Below, one piece after another: positions 41,139 to 49,162 of a DNA stretch of 64,000 nucleotides (position 1 is its first letter; every line of letters starts with the position of its first letter). The notes beneath the pieces were generated by a model. It saw nothing but the letters and a program-made list of their open reading frames with translations. It was not told the origin of the DNA and did not search any database. The stretch comes from Saprospiraceae bacterium (GTDB lineage Bacteria > Bacteroidota > Bacteroidia > Chitinophagales > Saprospiraceae), in contig JABSSL010000004.1 of the NCBI GenBank assembly GCA_013214355.1, forward strand, positions 62,001 through 126,000, written 5' to 3'. The position numbers were made by a program, and so were the translations under genes.

Positions 41139-41414
41139 CTAACTAGCCCGTAAGTTATTTTGGACTGATAATTTAAGATAGTCGGCGGTAGATTCAGCAG
41201 AGGATGGGATGGGTAGTGGAAAATGGCAATGCACACATTTCGTACCTTCTCCCGGGTCATCCGAACCGCAATTCTTGCAATGTATTTTGACGGAGGTCGG
41301 AGCGGCTTTTACTTGCTCTCCACCTTGGTAGGTGAATTGTCCCACCATATTGCAATGCCCACATTGACTAACGTGATCCTCGTTTAAGCTACCGCAATTA
41401 TTACAAGTTTTCAT
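41139..41414 (-). CDS. Double zinc-ribbon protein
   Basis: 91 residues. Four CxxC knuckles form two ribbons: CNNC...CGHC (residues 4-21) and CKNC...CVHC (about 46-64), separated by a 25-residue basic linker, plus a hydrophilic tail SSAESTADYLKLSVQNNL. No signal peptide or membrane span, so it is cytosolic. Such small double ribbons are usually structural or protein-binding. It starts three bases after the beta-barrel stop, so the two are coupled, an unusual pairing of an outer-membrane and a cytosolic protein. Its role in the stator cluster is unknown; a regulatory or assembly role is inferred. Confidence 0.8.
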   Translation of the reverse strand: MKTCNNCGSLNEDHVSQCGHCNMVGQFTYQGGEQVKAAPTSVKIHCKNCGSDDPGEGTKCVHCHFPLPIPSSAESTADYLKLSVQNNLRAS

Positions 41415-41417
41415 ATG

Positions 41418-42164
41418 CTAGTATTTGTCACCAAAGGAGAAATGGTATTCGTATCCCACCTGGAATACAGTAGAACGGTTAACGGCATTCCCCTTGAAAT
41501 CAGTAAAAAAGTCATTGGCATTCTTGTAGCGAGGATTGAAATTATCTTCAGTACCGAAATCCCAAATGATGTTGAAAGTGAATTTGCTCTTGTCGTTGAT
41601 ATTGTAAACGATTCCTGGGGATAGCTGGAAACTTACTTGCGTTCCTTTATAGTCTTCATTCACACCTGATCCATAGGTTACCTTGTAGTTTTCCATCTCT
41701 ACCTGGTCAGAACCAAAGTATTCAGTAGTTTCATCAATATTACCGGAAAGACCGAAGTTGATCGATGGCCCCATGGTGAAAGAAAGGCCTATTTTGTCAT
41801 TGAAATATTTGCGATATCCTACTAGGATAGGAATAGATACGTAGTGTAGTCTTTCTTTTGCGGAGAAAAAGCCAGTTCCTTGCTCATCGGTAAAGTTGTC
41901 GGTTTGATATTCACTCCCTTTTTGGATGTATTGCAATCCGGTTGAGATGGTGAAATTCTGTATTTCAAATCCCAAACTCACCCCTCCATTCAATCCGAAA
42001 ATCGAATTGGTAGTGGGATAAAGTTCACTCAAATCTTCAGTGTATTTGAATTTCGAGAGGTTGGCACCTCCATTGGCTCCCACATAAAATGAATTACTTT
42101 GAGCCATTAGTACAGTGGTACATAAAGTGAATAGGACTACGAGATTTAATGCAGATGTTTTCAT
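41418..42164 (-). CDS. PorT-like outer-membrane beta-barrel protein
   Basis: 248 residues from the ATG at 42164; 22 upstream codons of the open frame are not part of a signal peptide. Signal peptide (cleavage near VLMAQ), then NSFYVGANGGANLSKFKY and regularly spaced amphipathic strands (FTISTGLQYIQKGSEYQ, LHYVSIPILVGYRKYF, IGLSFTMGPSINFGLSG, SFQLSPGIVYNI, FTFNIIWDFGTEDNF), ending in FQVGYEYHFSFGDKY. This is the small PorT/OMP_b-brl type porin of Bacteroidota, eight to ten strands. First gene of the cluster that includes the zinc ribbon and the ExbD/ExbB-like pair. Possible outer-membrane target of that machine, as an inference. Confidence 0.8.
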   Translation of the reverse strand: MKTSALNLVVLFTLCTTVLMAQSNSFYVGANGGANLSKFKYTEDLSELYPTTNSIFGLNGGVSLGFEIQNFTISTGLQYIQKGSEYQTDNFTDEQGTGFFSAKERLHYVSIPILVGYRKYFNDKIGLSFTMGPSINFGLSGNIDETTEYFGSDQVEMENYKVTYGSGVNEDYKGTQVSFQLSPGIVYNINDKSKFTFNIIWDFGTEDNFNPRYKNANDFFTDFKGNAVNRSTVFQVGYEYHFSFGDKY

Positions 42165-42873
42165 GCTTAATATTATTAAGTGATAAAAAAGTGAGTTTAG
42201 TTTGCTTGCCCTTTGCTTATGCGTATCCAATAGCTTCCCAGCCCGATGTCAGGTATATTGACACCAGGAAAAGACTACCTACCATCATGCTCATGCCGCA
42301 CAAGCATCATGTTAGGAGTGGACCAAAACTGGTCCTATTGGATAGGCATATGGGCTGGGGTAACTCGGATTAATTAATAAAGCGTGTTTCTTCTAGTGTA
42401 AGGAGTAGTCTAAAGAAGACCTCCAATACACACTGCGGTCGAAAAGCTTGTAATGACAAACACTTTTCAAGTGCGGTGTATCCTAATATTAATCCTGTTG
42501 GAAGAGTGCTTACCGTTTTGGGTAGAAAGCAAATTTGTAGTCGTTGTGAAAATGTACAGTTGAAGTTTGAGGTTATACAAGGTCCTTGACCCTTTTGTGT
42601 TTATTGTGTCTACTATATCAACGACTACATTGCTTCCGTTTTGCATTACAAATAAACGGGATATAAATGTTAAGGAATGTTATCACAAACTTGTGTTTTT
42701 GTTAATCGGTAAGATTTAACGACTCCTTAAAGGACCCTAACACAATGTTAATTCGGAGAGTGGTGGAGTATGATTGATGAATTAAGTATTTGATTTATAG
42801 GTTTTTATGTGAGTTTGTTGTAGTGGAGTGAAATACCTGTTTACCCATTTATAGCACTTGAATGGGAACGCGG
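42165..42873. other. 709-bp gap rich in nested inverted repeats
   Basis: No convincing gene. Structures: GGACCA-AAAC-TGGTCC (42320-42335); a nested hairpin 42426-42481 (ATACAC/GTGTAT, GAAAAG/CTTTTC, TTGT/ACAA); and a long inverted repeat 42527-42635 with TGTAGTCGTTG (42536-42546) and CAACGACTACA (42619-42629) plus AAGCAA/TTGCTT outside a 3-base bulge. TTAAGGA/TCCTTAA recurs farther right, and CCCATT/AATGGG (42844-42866) may terminate the TetR-like gene. The left part must include the promoter of the barrel gene, whose leader could contain some of these folds. Confidence 0.55.
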
Positions 42874-43449
42874 CTATCTTTTAAATTGCTTCACCATCAG
42901 GCGTAATTCTTGGAAGTATTGAGCTAACCACTCGTAATGTAGGCGTTGATCGGTGAGTTGGAGGTAGAAGTTCTCCAGTGCCAGGGCAAAGACATCCTTT
43001 GCTAAGTGCGGCTTTTCTTCTAGCCCGATATCTCTAGCCCACACCTTATAAAAACTATCCTGAACGACGGCATCTGATTGCTCCAGGAAGTGGGCGAAGT
43101 TCTTTTTGTCCCGGTGAATTCGCAATTGTCGGTTGAATAATAGATCCTCTTTTACCTCTAATAAGAGATGCACTAAGTCCGGTACCAGATTTTGACAGAA
43201 AGTTTCTTTTTGGGCAATTACTTTGGACCGTTCCAAATGGTATTCCAACAGAACTTCTGTAAAAACATCCAAATCCGCAAATAGGTGGTAAAAGGAGGAT
43301 TTACTTTTCTCCACCTCACGTGCCATTACTTGCACTTTTACCCCGCTTGGTCCTTCCCTTGCAAAGAGCCTATAGCCCACCAATATCCAAGGACGTTCAA
43401 TATCTTTGAATGCGGAAAGGCCATGATTATTTACATTTTTAATCGACAA
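42874..43449 (-). CDS. TetR/AcrR-like transcription regulator
   Basis: 191 residues. An N-terminal helix-turn-helix of the TetR kind (about 20-65): WILVGYRLFAREGPSGVKVQVMAREVEKSKSSFYHLFADLDVFTEVLLEYH, where the 'SSFYHLFADLDVF' block equals the usual 'xxFYxHFxxKxxL'. The rest is all helical, as in the ligand/dimer domain of the family. The only start available after the in-frame stop is TTG at 43449, 6 bases after the nucleoside hydrolase stop; either a TTG is used through coupling, or the true start is internal. A ligand cannot be named. It probably regulates its own operon. Confidence 0.7.
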   Translation of the reverse strand: MSIKNVNNHGLSAFKDIERPWILVGYRLFAREGPSGVKVQVMAREVEKSKSSFYHLFADLDVFTEVLLEYHLERSKVIAQKETFCQNLVPDLVHLLLEVKEDLLFNRQLRIHRDKKNFAHFLEQSDAVVQDSFYKVWARDIGLEEKPHLAKDVFALALENFYLQLTDQRLHYEWLAQYFQELRLMVKQFKR

Positions 43450-43455
43450 GGGTAG

Positions 43456-44361
43456 TTACTTTTTTGTGAGAAAAGATAAAACCTTTTCAAAGAATTCACT
43501 TCTCATTTTATCTTCATCGATATCCTTGATATAGTGAACTGGGCGACTATAGTTCTCCTTAGAGGTCATGATTTCAACCTCTTCGATCCATTCCGGGTGA
43601 ATCACCGCATCAATGATGGCTAGATCCCAGATCGTGCGTTCGATTCGTCCCCCGTCCAAGTGATTATACCATCGATCTAATAGGAAGTCTAGAAGATCAT
43701 GTTGGCCACCTAGTTTTTCTTTAGACTCTTTGTATTCAAAGGTCATCTGCGCTGCAATATTCACGGGAATAACATGGAATTCCACCCGAGAAGCCAGCAC
43801 CTCTTCCAGCGCCTGCGGATCCATCATGCAGTTAAAATCGCGTTTCCGCAAGATATCTTTTTCGAAGTCGTAGGTACTACCTAACCAGTACAGTTTGATT
43901 TTAGGTGTGATACTGGGATCCATTAGTATAGCTGTAGCGACGTTGGTTAGCGCTCCTAAGGCAATAACGGTCAATTTTTCTCCGCTGGGCATATCATGAG
44001 CCGCCTCTATTAGGTGTTGCGAAGCAAGTGAGGGCTGCGCGCGATTTCCCCAATCAAATAGGCGATTAATCCCTCCACGCAGGCTTTTAACTTCGCCATT
44101 CATTTCTAGGTATCCCAATAGGACTTGATTAAGCCGATAACTTTCCTCCATCGTTTGTTCTACTGCCCAATGGGCGGGTTGCCACTGGGTAGCATTGAGC
44201 GCAATAACATCCCAACTGGGCTCGATTAATCCTCGAACAATTGCATAGAGGTCATCAACTTCATTACCTGTATCGGCGTCTATGATTACCTTTAGTTTGT
44301 CTTGTGCTTGTAGACCAGAGAAACAGAGCAGGAGGAGAGAGAAGAATGTAAGTCGGCGCAT
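43456..44361 (-). CDS. Exported inosine-uridine-type nucleoside hydrolase
   Basis: 301 residues from the ATG at 44361; the open frame extends 50 codons farther but only the internal start gives a signal peptide (MRRLTFFSLLLLCFSGLQAQ). The mature protein starts VIIDADTGNEVDDLYAIVRGL, the DxDxxxDD calcium-binding signature of nucleoside hydrolases, followed by TVIALGALTNVATAI and RDFNCMMDPQALEEVL (metal and ribose contacts) and ERTIWDLAIIDAVIHPEW. It would split the N-glycosidic bond of ribonucleosides in the periplasm, releasing ribose and base. The substrate may differ, since exported relatives also act on other N-ribosides. First gene of a pair with the TetR-like regulator. Confidence 0.87.
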   Translation of the reverse strand: MRRLTFFSLLLLCFSGLQAQDKLKVIIDADTGNEVDDLYAIVRGLIEPSWDVIALNATQWQPAHWAVEQTMEESYRLNQVLLGYLEMNGEVKSLRGGINRLFDWGNRAQPSLASQHLIEAAHDMPSGEKLTVIALGALTNVATAILMDPSITPKIKLYWLGSTYDFEKDILRKRDFNCMMDPQALEEVLASRVEFHVIPVNIAAQMTFEYKESKEKLGGQHDLLDFLLDRWYNHLDGGRIERTIWDLAIIDAVIHPEWIEEVEIMTSKENYSRPVHYIKDIDEDKMRSEFFEKVLSFLTKK

Positions 44362-44554
44362 AGGTTGTGTTTTGATTAGTCGTTTGTGATCATTTGAAAT
44401 AAAGGAAAATCCAGGGAAAAACCTATCGCAACTCTTTTTTTCATACCGTTTTACGGATAAGCTATAGCTCAGCACTTGCTTTACGGGCTTTCTATCTCCA
44501 ATCCAAGACAAACATGTTGATGGAAAATGTGTTAGTTCATCGAGAAATCTGAAA

Positions 44555-45526
44555 ATGAAAAGAGAAATGAAACGAATGAAGATCCATATCCTACTTAGTG
44601 CAATCGCATTGATCCTACCCAGTTTGCTAACTGGACAAACGCTTCAAGTTAAGCCCCCGGTACGATTCTTGGCATTGGGAGATTCCTATACGATTGGTCA
44701 TAGTGTGCCGGCCAATGAGCGCTGGCCGATTCAATTGAGAGATTCCTTGGAGAGCCGCGGGGTTAATGTTCAGGAAACCAATGTGATTGCTACTACTGGC
44801 TGGCGTACAGATAACTTACTAGATGCAATTACTGACAAGAAGTTAGATCGCGAAAATTACAACCTAGTGTCCTTATTAATTGGGGTAAATGACCAATATC
44901 AACGACGGCCAATTGCTCATTACGAACCGCTTTTTCGCGAACTGCTGGATTCTTGCCTGCGGTATGCTGCTTTCGATACCAGTAGTGTCTTCATCGTTTC
45001 TATTCCTGATTATGCTTACACTCCCTTTGGTCAAAGAAGTATTAATCCTAATCAAATTAGCCTGCAATTGGATGAATACAATGCCATTAATAAGCGAGTG
45101 GCGGAGGAATATGGCGTACAGTACTTCGACATCACCCCCATTTCACGTGAGGGTCTTGATGAAAAGGATTTGGTAGCTCCAGATGAGCTGCACCCATCTA
45201 GTTATCAGTATACCTTGTGGGTACAAAAAATTCTGAATTATCTAGAGGAGAACAGTCTGATCAGCCCAAGCAAGAGTAAGCTTACCAATGAATTAAAAAT
45301 TTATCCACTTCCTGCTCGGCAGATGATACGGGTTGAAGGTTTAGAGGAGATGAATCTTGATCAGATCAGGGTACTAAATGTCAAGGGACAAATACAGAAG
45401 ATTGGAGATCTATCTGATCCTCAAGACATGGAAATTGATATTAGTCAATTAAATGCTGGCACCTACTTTCTGCAAGTATTTCAGAAAAACTTGCTAGTAG
45501 CTAAAGGGCGTTTTGTGGTTCAATAA
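44555..45526 (+). CDS. SGNH/GDSL hydrolase with type IX sorting domain
   Basis: 323 residues. Signal peptide (cleavage near LLTGQ), then the SGNH fold: block I FLALGDSYTIGHSV with the nucleophilic serine (about 44), block II glycine region TTGWRTDNLL, block III LLIGVNDQYQ (oxyanion Asn) and block V LVAPDELHPSSYQY with catalytic Asp and His. The last 75 residues (LKIYPLPARQMIRVEG ... LNAGTYFLQVF) are a C-terminal type IX secretion sorting domain, so the protein should be secreted or surface-attached through the Por system. It would hydrolyse an ester of a lipid or acetylated carbohydrate. The start has three nearby in-frame ATGs; the first is given. Divergent from the nucleoside hydrolase. Confidence 0.88.
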   Translation: MKREMKRMKIHILLSAIALILPSLLTGQTLQVKPPVRFLALGDSYTIGHSVPANERWPIQLRDSLESRGVNVQETNVIATTGWRTDNLLDAITDKKLDRENYNLVSLLIGVNDQYQRRPIAHYEPLFRELLDSCLRYAAFDTSSVFIVSIPDYAYTPFGQRSINPNQISLQLDEYNAINKRVAEEYGVQYFDITPISREGLDEKDLVAPDELHPSSYQYTLWVQKILNYLEENSLISPSKSKLTNELKIYPLPARQMIRVEGLEEMNLDQIRVLNVKGQIQKIGDLSDPQDMEIDISQLNAGTYFLQVFQKNLLVAKGRFVVQ

Positions 45527-45559
45527 GTGTATATTTCCGTGCACCTATCTGGCCTTTCT

Positions 45560-46084
45560 ATGTCTACACCTGGGAAAAATATATTGGAAACAGAGCGCCT
45601 GATCTTGCGTCAATTTAGCTTAGAGGATGATGCGTTTATTGTCGAACTACTGAACTCCCCGGGCTGGTTGGCCTATATTGGAGACCGTGGGGTAAAAACA
45701 CTCACAGATGCTCGAGCCTATTTGGTAGGTGGCCCAATGGCTAGTTTTGAAACGCACGGTTTTGGATTGGCAATGGTGGCTTTGCGGGAAACAGGGGAGG
45801 GGATAGGGATGTGTGGTTTGATCAAGCGAGATAGTTTGCCAGATGTAGATATCGGATATGCCCTATTACCCGCATTCACGGGGCAAGGCTATGCCTTCGA
45901 AATTGCTTCAGCTACCGTTGACCATGCCAGAGAACAGCATGGCCTTCGTCGATTATTAGCCATCACCGATCAGGAAAATGTGGCTTCCATTAAATTATTG
46001 AAAAAATTAGGAATGCAATTGGTGCAAGAAGTTCAATTGCGTCCCGATGATATCATGCTGTACTTATTTGGAATGGATCTCTAA
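45560..46084 (+). CDS. GNAT acetyltransferase, RimJ/RimL-like
   Basis: 174 residues from the ATG at 45560 (a GTG at 45527 is in frame directly after the hydrolase stop). LETERLILRQFSLEDDAFIVELLNSPGWLAYIG is the typical start of Acetyltransf_3 proteins, and VDIGYALLPAFTGQGYAFEIASATVDHAREQHGLRRLLAITDQENVASIKLLKKLGM covers the acetyl-CoA-binding strand-helix (motif A, with a degenerate Q/RxxGxG/A as GQGYA) and the final strands. It would acetylate an amine of a ribosomal or other protein, or a small molecule. It may be co-transcribed with the GDSL hydrolase gene. Cytosolic. Confidence 0.85.
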   Translation: MSTPGKNILETERLILRQFSLEDDAFIVELLNSPGWLAYIGDRGVKTLTDARAYLVGGPMASFETHGFGLAMVALRETGEGIGMCGLIKRDSLPDVDIGYALLPAFTGQGYAFEIASATVDHAREQHGLRRLLAITDQENVASIKLLKKLGMQLVQEVQLRPDDIMLYLFGMDL

Positions 46085-46094
46085 ATAGCTGCGG

Positions 46095-46149
46095 TAGGTA
46101 TTTTTGGGATACCTATTCACAAAACTAGCTACAGATTGAACTGGTAGCT
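46095..46149. terminator. Two consecutive hairpins between convergent genes
   Basis: TAGGTAT (46095-46101) with ATACCTA (46109-46115), loop TTTTGGG; then AGCTAC-AG (46127-46134) with CT-G-GTAGCT (46141-46149). They sit between the acetyltransferase gene (+) and the barrel-protein gene (-). Confidence 0.5.
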
Positions 46150-46173
46150 TCAATTAAGGCCTGAATCAGCAGG

Positions 46174-47385
46174 TTACCGAATGGCCATCCGGTAACCTAA
46201 AACGCCTTTCCAAATCATAAATCTGATATTCAGGTTCTTTTGATTTAGGCTCTCGAAGTAACCTTCTGGATCCCACCACGTATAGTTGCCATGCACACCC
46301 AGGAAAAAAGCACCACCATTTCCCGTAGCGAACTCTGCTCGGAGTCCGCCTTCTAGGAAAGGATTAGAGCCATATTCAAAAGTTTGCTCTTCTAAACTGA
46401 AATCCGGGGTATAAGTTCCTGGCATGTAAGTAGTCATGCCTCCAATAATTAAGGGCTGGATTTCCATATTCCTGATATGAAAGCGATAACCAGCCATTAG
46501 TCCCCATTGAATTCGATTCTTAGAATGGATATCCTTATTGCGCTTAATGTCAACATTGTCAATTAATATTTCCCGTCCAGAGTTAGGTTCAATGCGAAAC
46601 TCCGGATTATCCACACGAATATTTAAATAGGACGTGTAATAGAAGATGTTTTGGAAGGTGGCATTGAGCCCAAAGGTAAAATTGGGTAAATTGTAGGTTA
46701 GATTAAGTCCTACATTTTTCTCCGTGACATTCACGGTATACCAGGTGGGAAAGCCTGTGTCCAAATTGTCATAGTCATATTCTAAACTGCCAGAACCAAA
46801 TCCAGCATGTATCCCTATTGCAAATTGGTGAGAGATTTTACGTTTTCTAGATCTAGTGTCACCGTATCCCAATAGTTTCGCCCGATCCCTGGGTACCTGC
46901 AAGTATAACTCCCTTGCCAAAGTTTCATCTCCATTTGGCATGACTTTAATTCTCTTCTTTCTCTGGCCAGGCTTAAGTACAATGGCCGGACCATCATTGT
47001 AGTAATTGCGATCCATGTTGGGGTCCACAAAGAAAGTTACTTCCTTGTCGAAGTAGTTGGCAGCAATCCAAACAACGATGGAGTTTAATTGATCCTTCCC
47101 ATTATCCAATAGACCGAGCAAAACCATTGAGCCCTTATTTTCACTAAGGTCAGGCGCTTCGATCTCTAAGAAATCTGGAACCTCTAGGTTTGGATAAATT
47201 TTCTTGAAAGTCCGGAGGTCTATCTTATTCGACGTGTAGCGATAGGTGTAGAAATCTACCGTACTTTCCATCGTCTGTTTACCAATCTTATCCTCATAAA
47301 GTTGCGGGATGGTAATTTGTTGTGCAGAGAGATAGACAAAAGAGAGAAGGCTAACTGCTAACAGTAGGGTTTTTTTCAGGTGCAT
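46174..47385 (-). CDS. Exported beta-barrel-like protein of unknown function
   Basis: 403 residues from the ATG at 47385 (signal peptide ending VYLSAQ); 21 earlier codons of the open frame are ignored. Residues about 25-170 form a soluble domain (YTYRYTSNKIDLRTFKKIYPNLEVPDFLEI ... PRDRAKLLGYGD), without known motif. From about 185 to the end, alternating strands (FAIGIHAGFGSGSLEYDY, VGLNLTYNLPNFTFGLNATFQNIFYYTSYL, IQWGLMAGYRFHI, FFLGVHGNYTWW) and a terminal strand MIWKGVLGYRMAIR suggest an outer-membrane barrel of about ten strands. Divergent from the phosphoesterase gene. No family recognised. Confidence 0.7.
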   Translation of the reverse strand: MHLKKTLLLAVSLLSFVYLSAQQITIPQLYEDKIGKQTMESTVDFYTYRYTSNKIDLRTFKKIYPNLEVPDFLEIEAPDLSENKGSMVLLGLLDNGKDQLNSIVVWIAANYFDKEVTFFVDPNMDRNYYNDGPAIVLKPGQRKKRIKVMPNGDETLARELYLQVPRDRAKLLGYGDTRSRKRKISHQFAIGIHAGFGSGSLEYDYDNLDTGFPTWYTVNVTEKNVGLNLTYNLPNFTFGLNATFQNIFYYTSYLNIRVDNPEFRIEPNSGREILIDNVDIKRNKDIHSKNRIQWGLMAGYRFHIRNMEIQPLIIGGMTTYMPGTYTPDFSLEEQTFEYGSNPFLEGGLRAEFATGNGGAFFLGVHGNYTWWDPEGYFESLNQKNLNIRFMIWKGVLGYRMAIR

Positions 47386-47525
47386 GATCTTTGTGTGTTT
47401 CCCACAAAAGAAACAATAAATTGACGGGCAATAAAATCTTTTCAACACTTTGCTTGTCAGATATCTGATAAAAATTCATGTGATGCCGAAATCTGGTCCG
47501 GAACTATTTAAAACCTCATGTCGTT

Positions 47526-48572
47526 ATGGGGAACATGAAACGGACAATTGTAATTGGAGATGTGCACGGCTGCTTTGAGGAGTTTCAGGAGCTGTTAGCT
47601 TTGGTGCAACTACAGCCAGAGGATGAACTGGTATCAGTGGGAGACATTGTCGATCGAGGGCCAGGCTCACAGGAGCTGTATGAATTTTTTCGGGATACAC
47701 CCAATGCAAAGGTTTTGATGGGGAATCACGAACGGAAGCACGCCCGCGGAGTCCTGAGTTACTCCCAAGAGATCGTAAAAGTGCAGATGGGAGCTGCTTA
47801 TGAGGAATTTAAGGCATGGTGTAAGCATTTGCCTTATTACCATGAAACGCCAGAGGCCATCATCGTGCACGCCTTCTTCGAGAATGGGAAAGCACTACCT
47901 GACCAAAAAGAAGAGGTGCTTAGTGGAACCACTTCTGGGACTAAATACCTTAGTAAGATATACGGAGAGGAAAGCCATTGGCAAGATCATTATGAAGGGA
48001 AAAAGCCCATCATTTATGGCCATCATGTGGTAGGGGATCAACCTAAAATTGAGAATAATACCTACGGGATTGATACAGGGGCTTGTCACGCCGGTTACTT
48101 AACGGCCATAGAACTTCCTGCTTTTCGCATCCATCAAGTAAAGGTAGAAATAGATCATTGGGCTTTGGAAATGAAAAAATGGCAATTGCCGGTACTGAAG
48201 GCCAAAGACTGGTCTGGTCGAAAATTCGTACGAATCGAAGAGGAGGTCATGAAAATGCGATACCAAAAGGATGCTGCTGTTCAGCAACACTTGGATCAAA
48301 TTATGGATTGGGTAGTAGCACTGAAGAATTTGCAGATAGAGATCCATAAATTTATCCTACAGAAAACCCAAACACTATTGAATGAACACGGTCAAGACGG
48401 GTTCAAATCAATAGCCAATCAATACTCCTATAAGTCCTATCTATTCACCGCCAGGGCTAATCAATTAAAGGTGGAAGGACTGGCAAAGATTCTCAATACA
48501 CCGGAGAAGACACTACAATTGGCTCATCAGCTAGAAATAGCCACGGCACTTACTCGATCTCCACAATCTTAA
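47526..48572 (+). CDS. PPP-type metallophosphoesterase
   Basis: 348 residues. IVIGDVHGCFEEFQELL (residues 8-24), VSVGDIVDRGPGS (37-49) and VLMGNHERKHARG (63-75) are the GDxHG, GDxVDRG and GNHE metal/catalytic motifs of PPP phosphatases and of diadenosine tetraphosphatase; IIYGHHVVG and GIDTGACHAGYLTAIEL complete the site. After residue 210 a helical extension of about 140 residues of unknown purpose follows, which common bacterial members (about 220-280 residues) lack. Substrate could be phosphoprotein or Ap4A. An alternative start is the ATG at 47535. The GNAT gene begins three bases after its stop, so the two form an operon. Confidence 0.83.
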   Translation: MGNMKRTIVIGDVHGCFEEFQELLALVQLQPEDELVSVGDIVDRGPGSQELYEFFRDTPNAKVLMGNHERKHARGVLSYSQEIVKVQMGAAYEEFKAWCKHLPYYHETPEAIIVHAFFENGKALPDQKEEVLSGTTSGTKYLSKIYGEESHWQDHYEGKKPIIYGHHVVGDQPKIENNTYGIDTGACHAGYLTAIELPAFRIHQVKVEIDHWALEMKKWQLPVLKAKDWSGRKFVRIEEEVMKMRYQKDAAVQQHLDQIMDWVVALKNLQIEIHKFILQKTQTLLNEHGQDGFKSIANQYSYKSYLFTARANQLKVEGLAKILNTPEKTLQLAHQLEIATALTRSPQS

Positions 48573-48575
48573 CCT

Positions 48576-49028
48576 ATGATATGTACATTTCGGCTATTTC
48601 AGCCCGCTGATGAAGCTGAACTCCAACGGATGATAGCTCAATTCTATGCAGAGGAGGCTGCCGGGGGTCCCATCAATGAAGAGAAGGTGAAACGTACGAT
48701 AAATGTACTTGGCAAACCAGGTCAGGCAGGAGCTATTCTGATCGCGGAAAACGGAGAAGGTATTTTAGGCTATGCCATTGTTATCCATTATTGGAGTAAT
48801 GAATTTGGTGGCTGGCTGACCTTCCTCGATGAGTTATTTATTGACCAAACTTACCGAAACCTTGGCTTGGGGACTAAGTTTACCCAGTTCATTATGCATG
48901 AATACGGGACGGAGATCATTGGTGTTGGTCTAGAAGTAGAACCCAATAATACTCGTGCCCTCCAACTCTACGAGCGACTAGGTTTTGAATCGGATGGCTA
49001 TCATCACCTCCTATACCTGAAGGGGTGA
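48576..49028 (+). CDS. GNAT N-acetyltransferase
   Basis: 150 residues, complete GNAT fold. TFRLFQPADEAELQRMIAQFYAEE is the first strand-helix; FLDELFIDQTYRNLGLGTKFTQFIM holds motif A, with RNLGLG as the Q/RxxGxG/A loop that binds acetyl-CoA pyrophosphate; GVGLEVEPNNTRALQLYERLGFESDGYHHLLYLKG forms motif B and the last strand. Substrate unknown. Coupled to the phosphoesterase gene (3-base gap). A small hairpin AGACTC/GAGTCT at 49029-49047 directly follows the stop. Confidence 0.87.
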   Translation: MICTFRLFQPADEAELQRMIAQFYAEEAAGGPINEEKVKRTINVLGKPGQAGAILIAENGEGILGYAIVIHYWSNEFGGWLTFLDELFIDQTYRNLGLGTKFTQFIMHEYGTEIIGVGLEVEPNNTRALQLYERLGFESDGYHHLLYLKG

Positions 49029-49162
49029 AGACTCCACCGGTGAGTCTCGTTGATAGAAAAATCATTCCTGCTGGTCAAAAAAATTGGCCTTCTCTGCTAT
49101 TCCTAATCAACTTATGGGAGTAAGGCATAAACCTTTTCGCTATTTCACTAAAAACCAAGTTG

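Noticed and set aside
42149-42373. 74-codon plus-strand ORF upstream of the barrel gene
   Set aside because: It overlaps the barrel start region and inverted repeats; no protein-like features.
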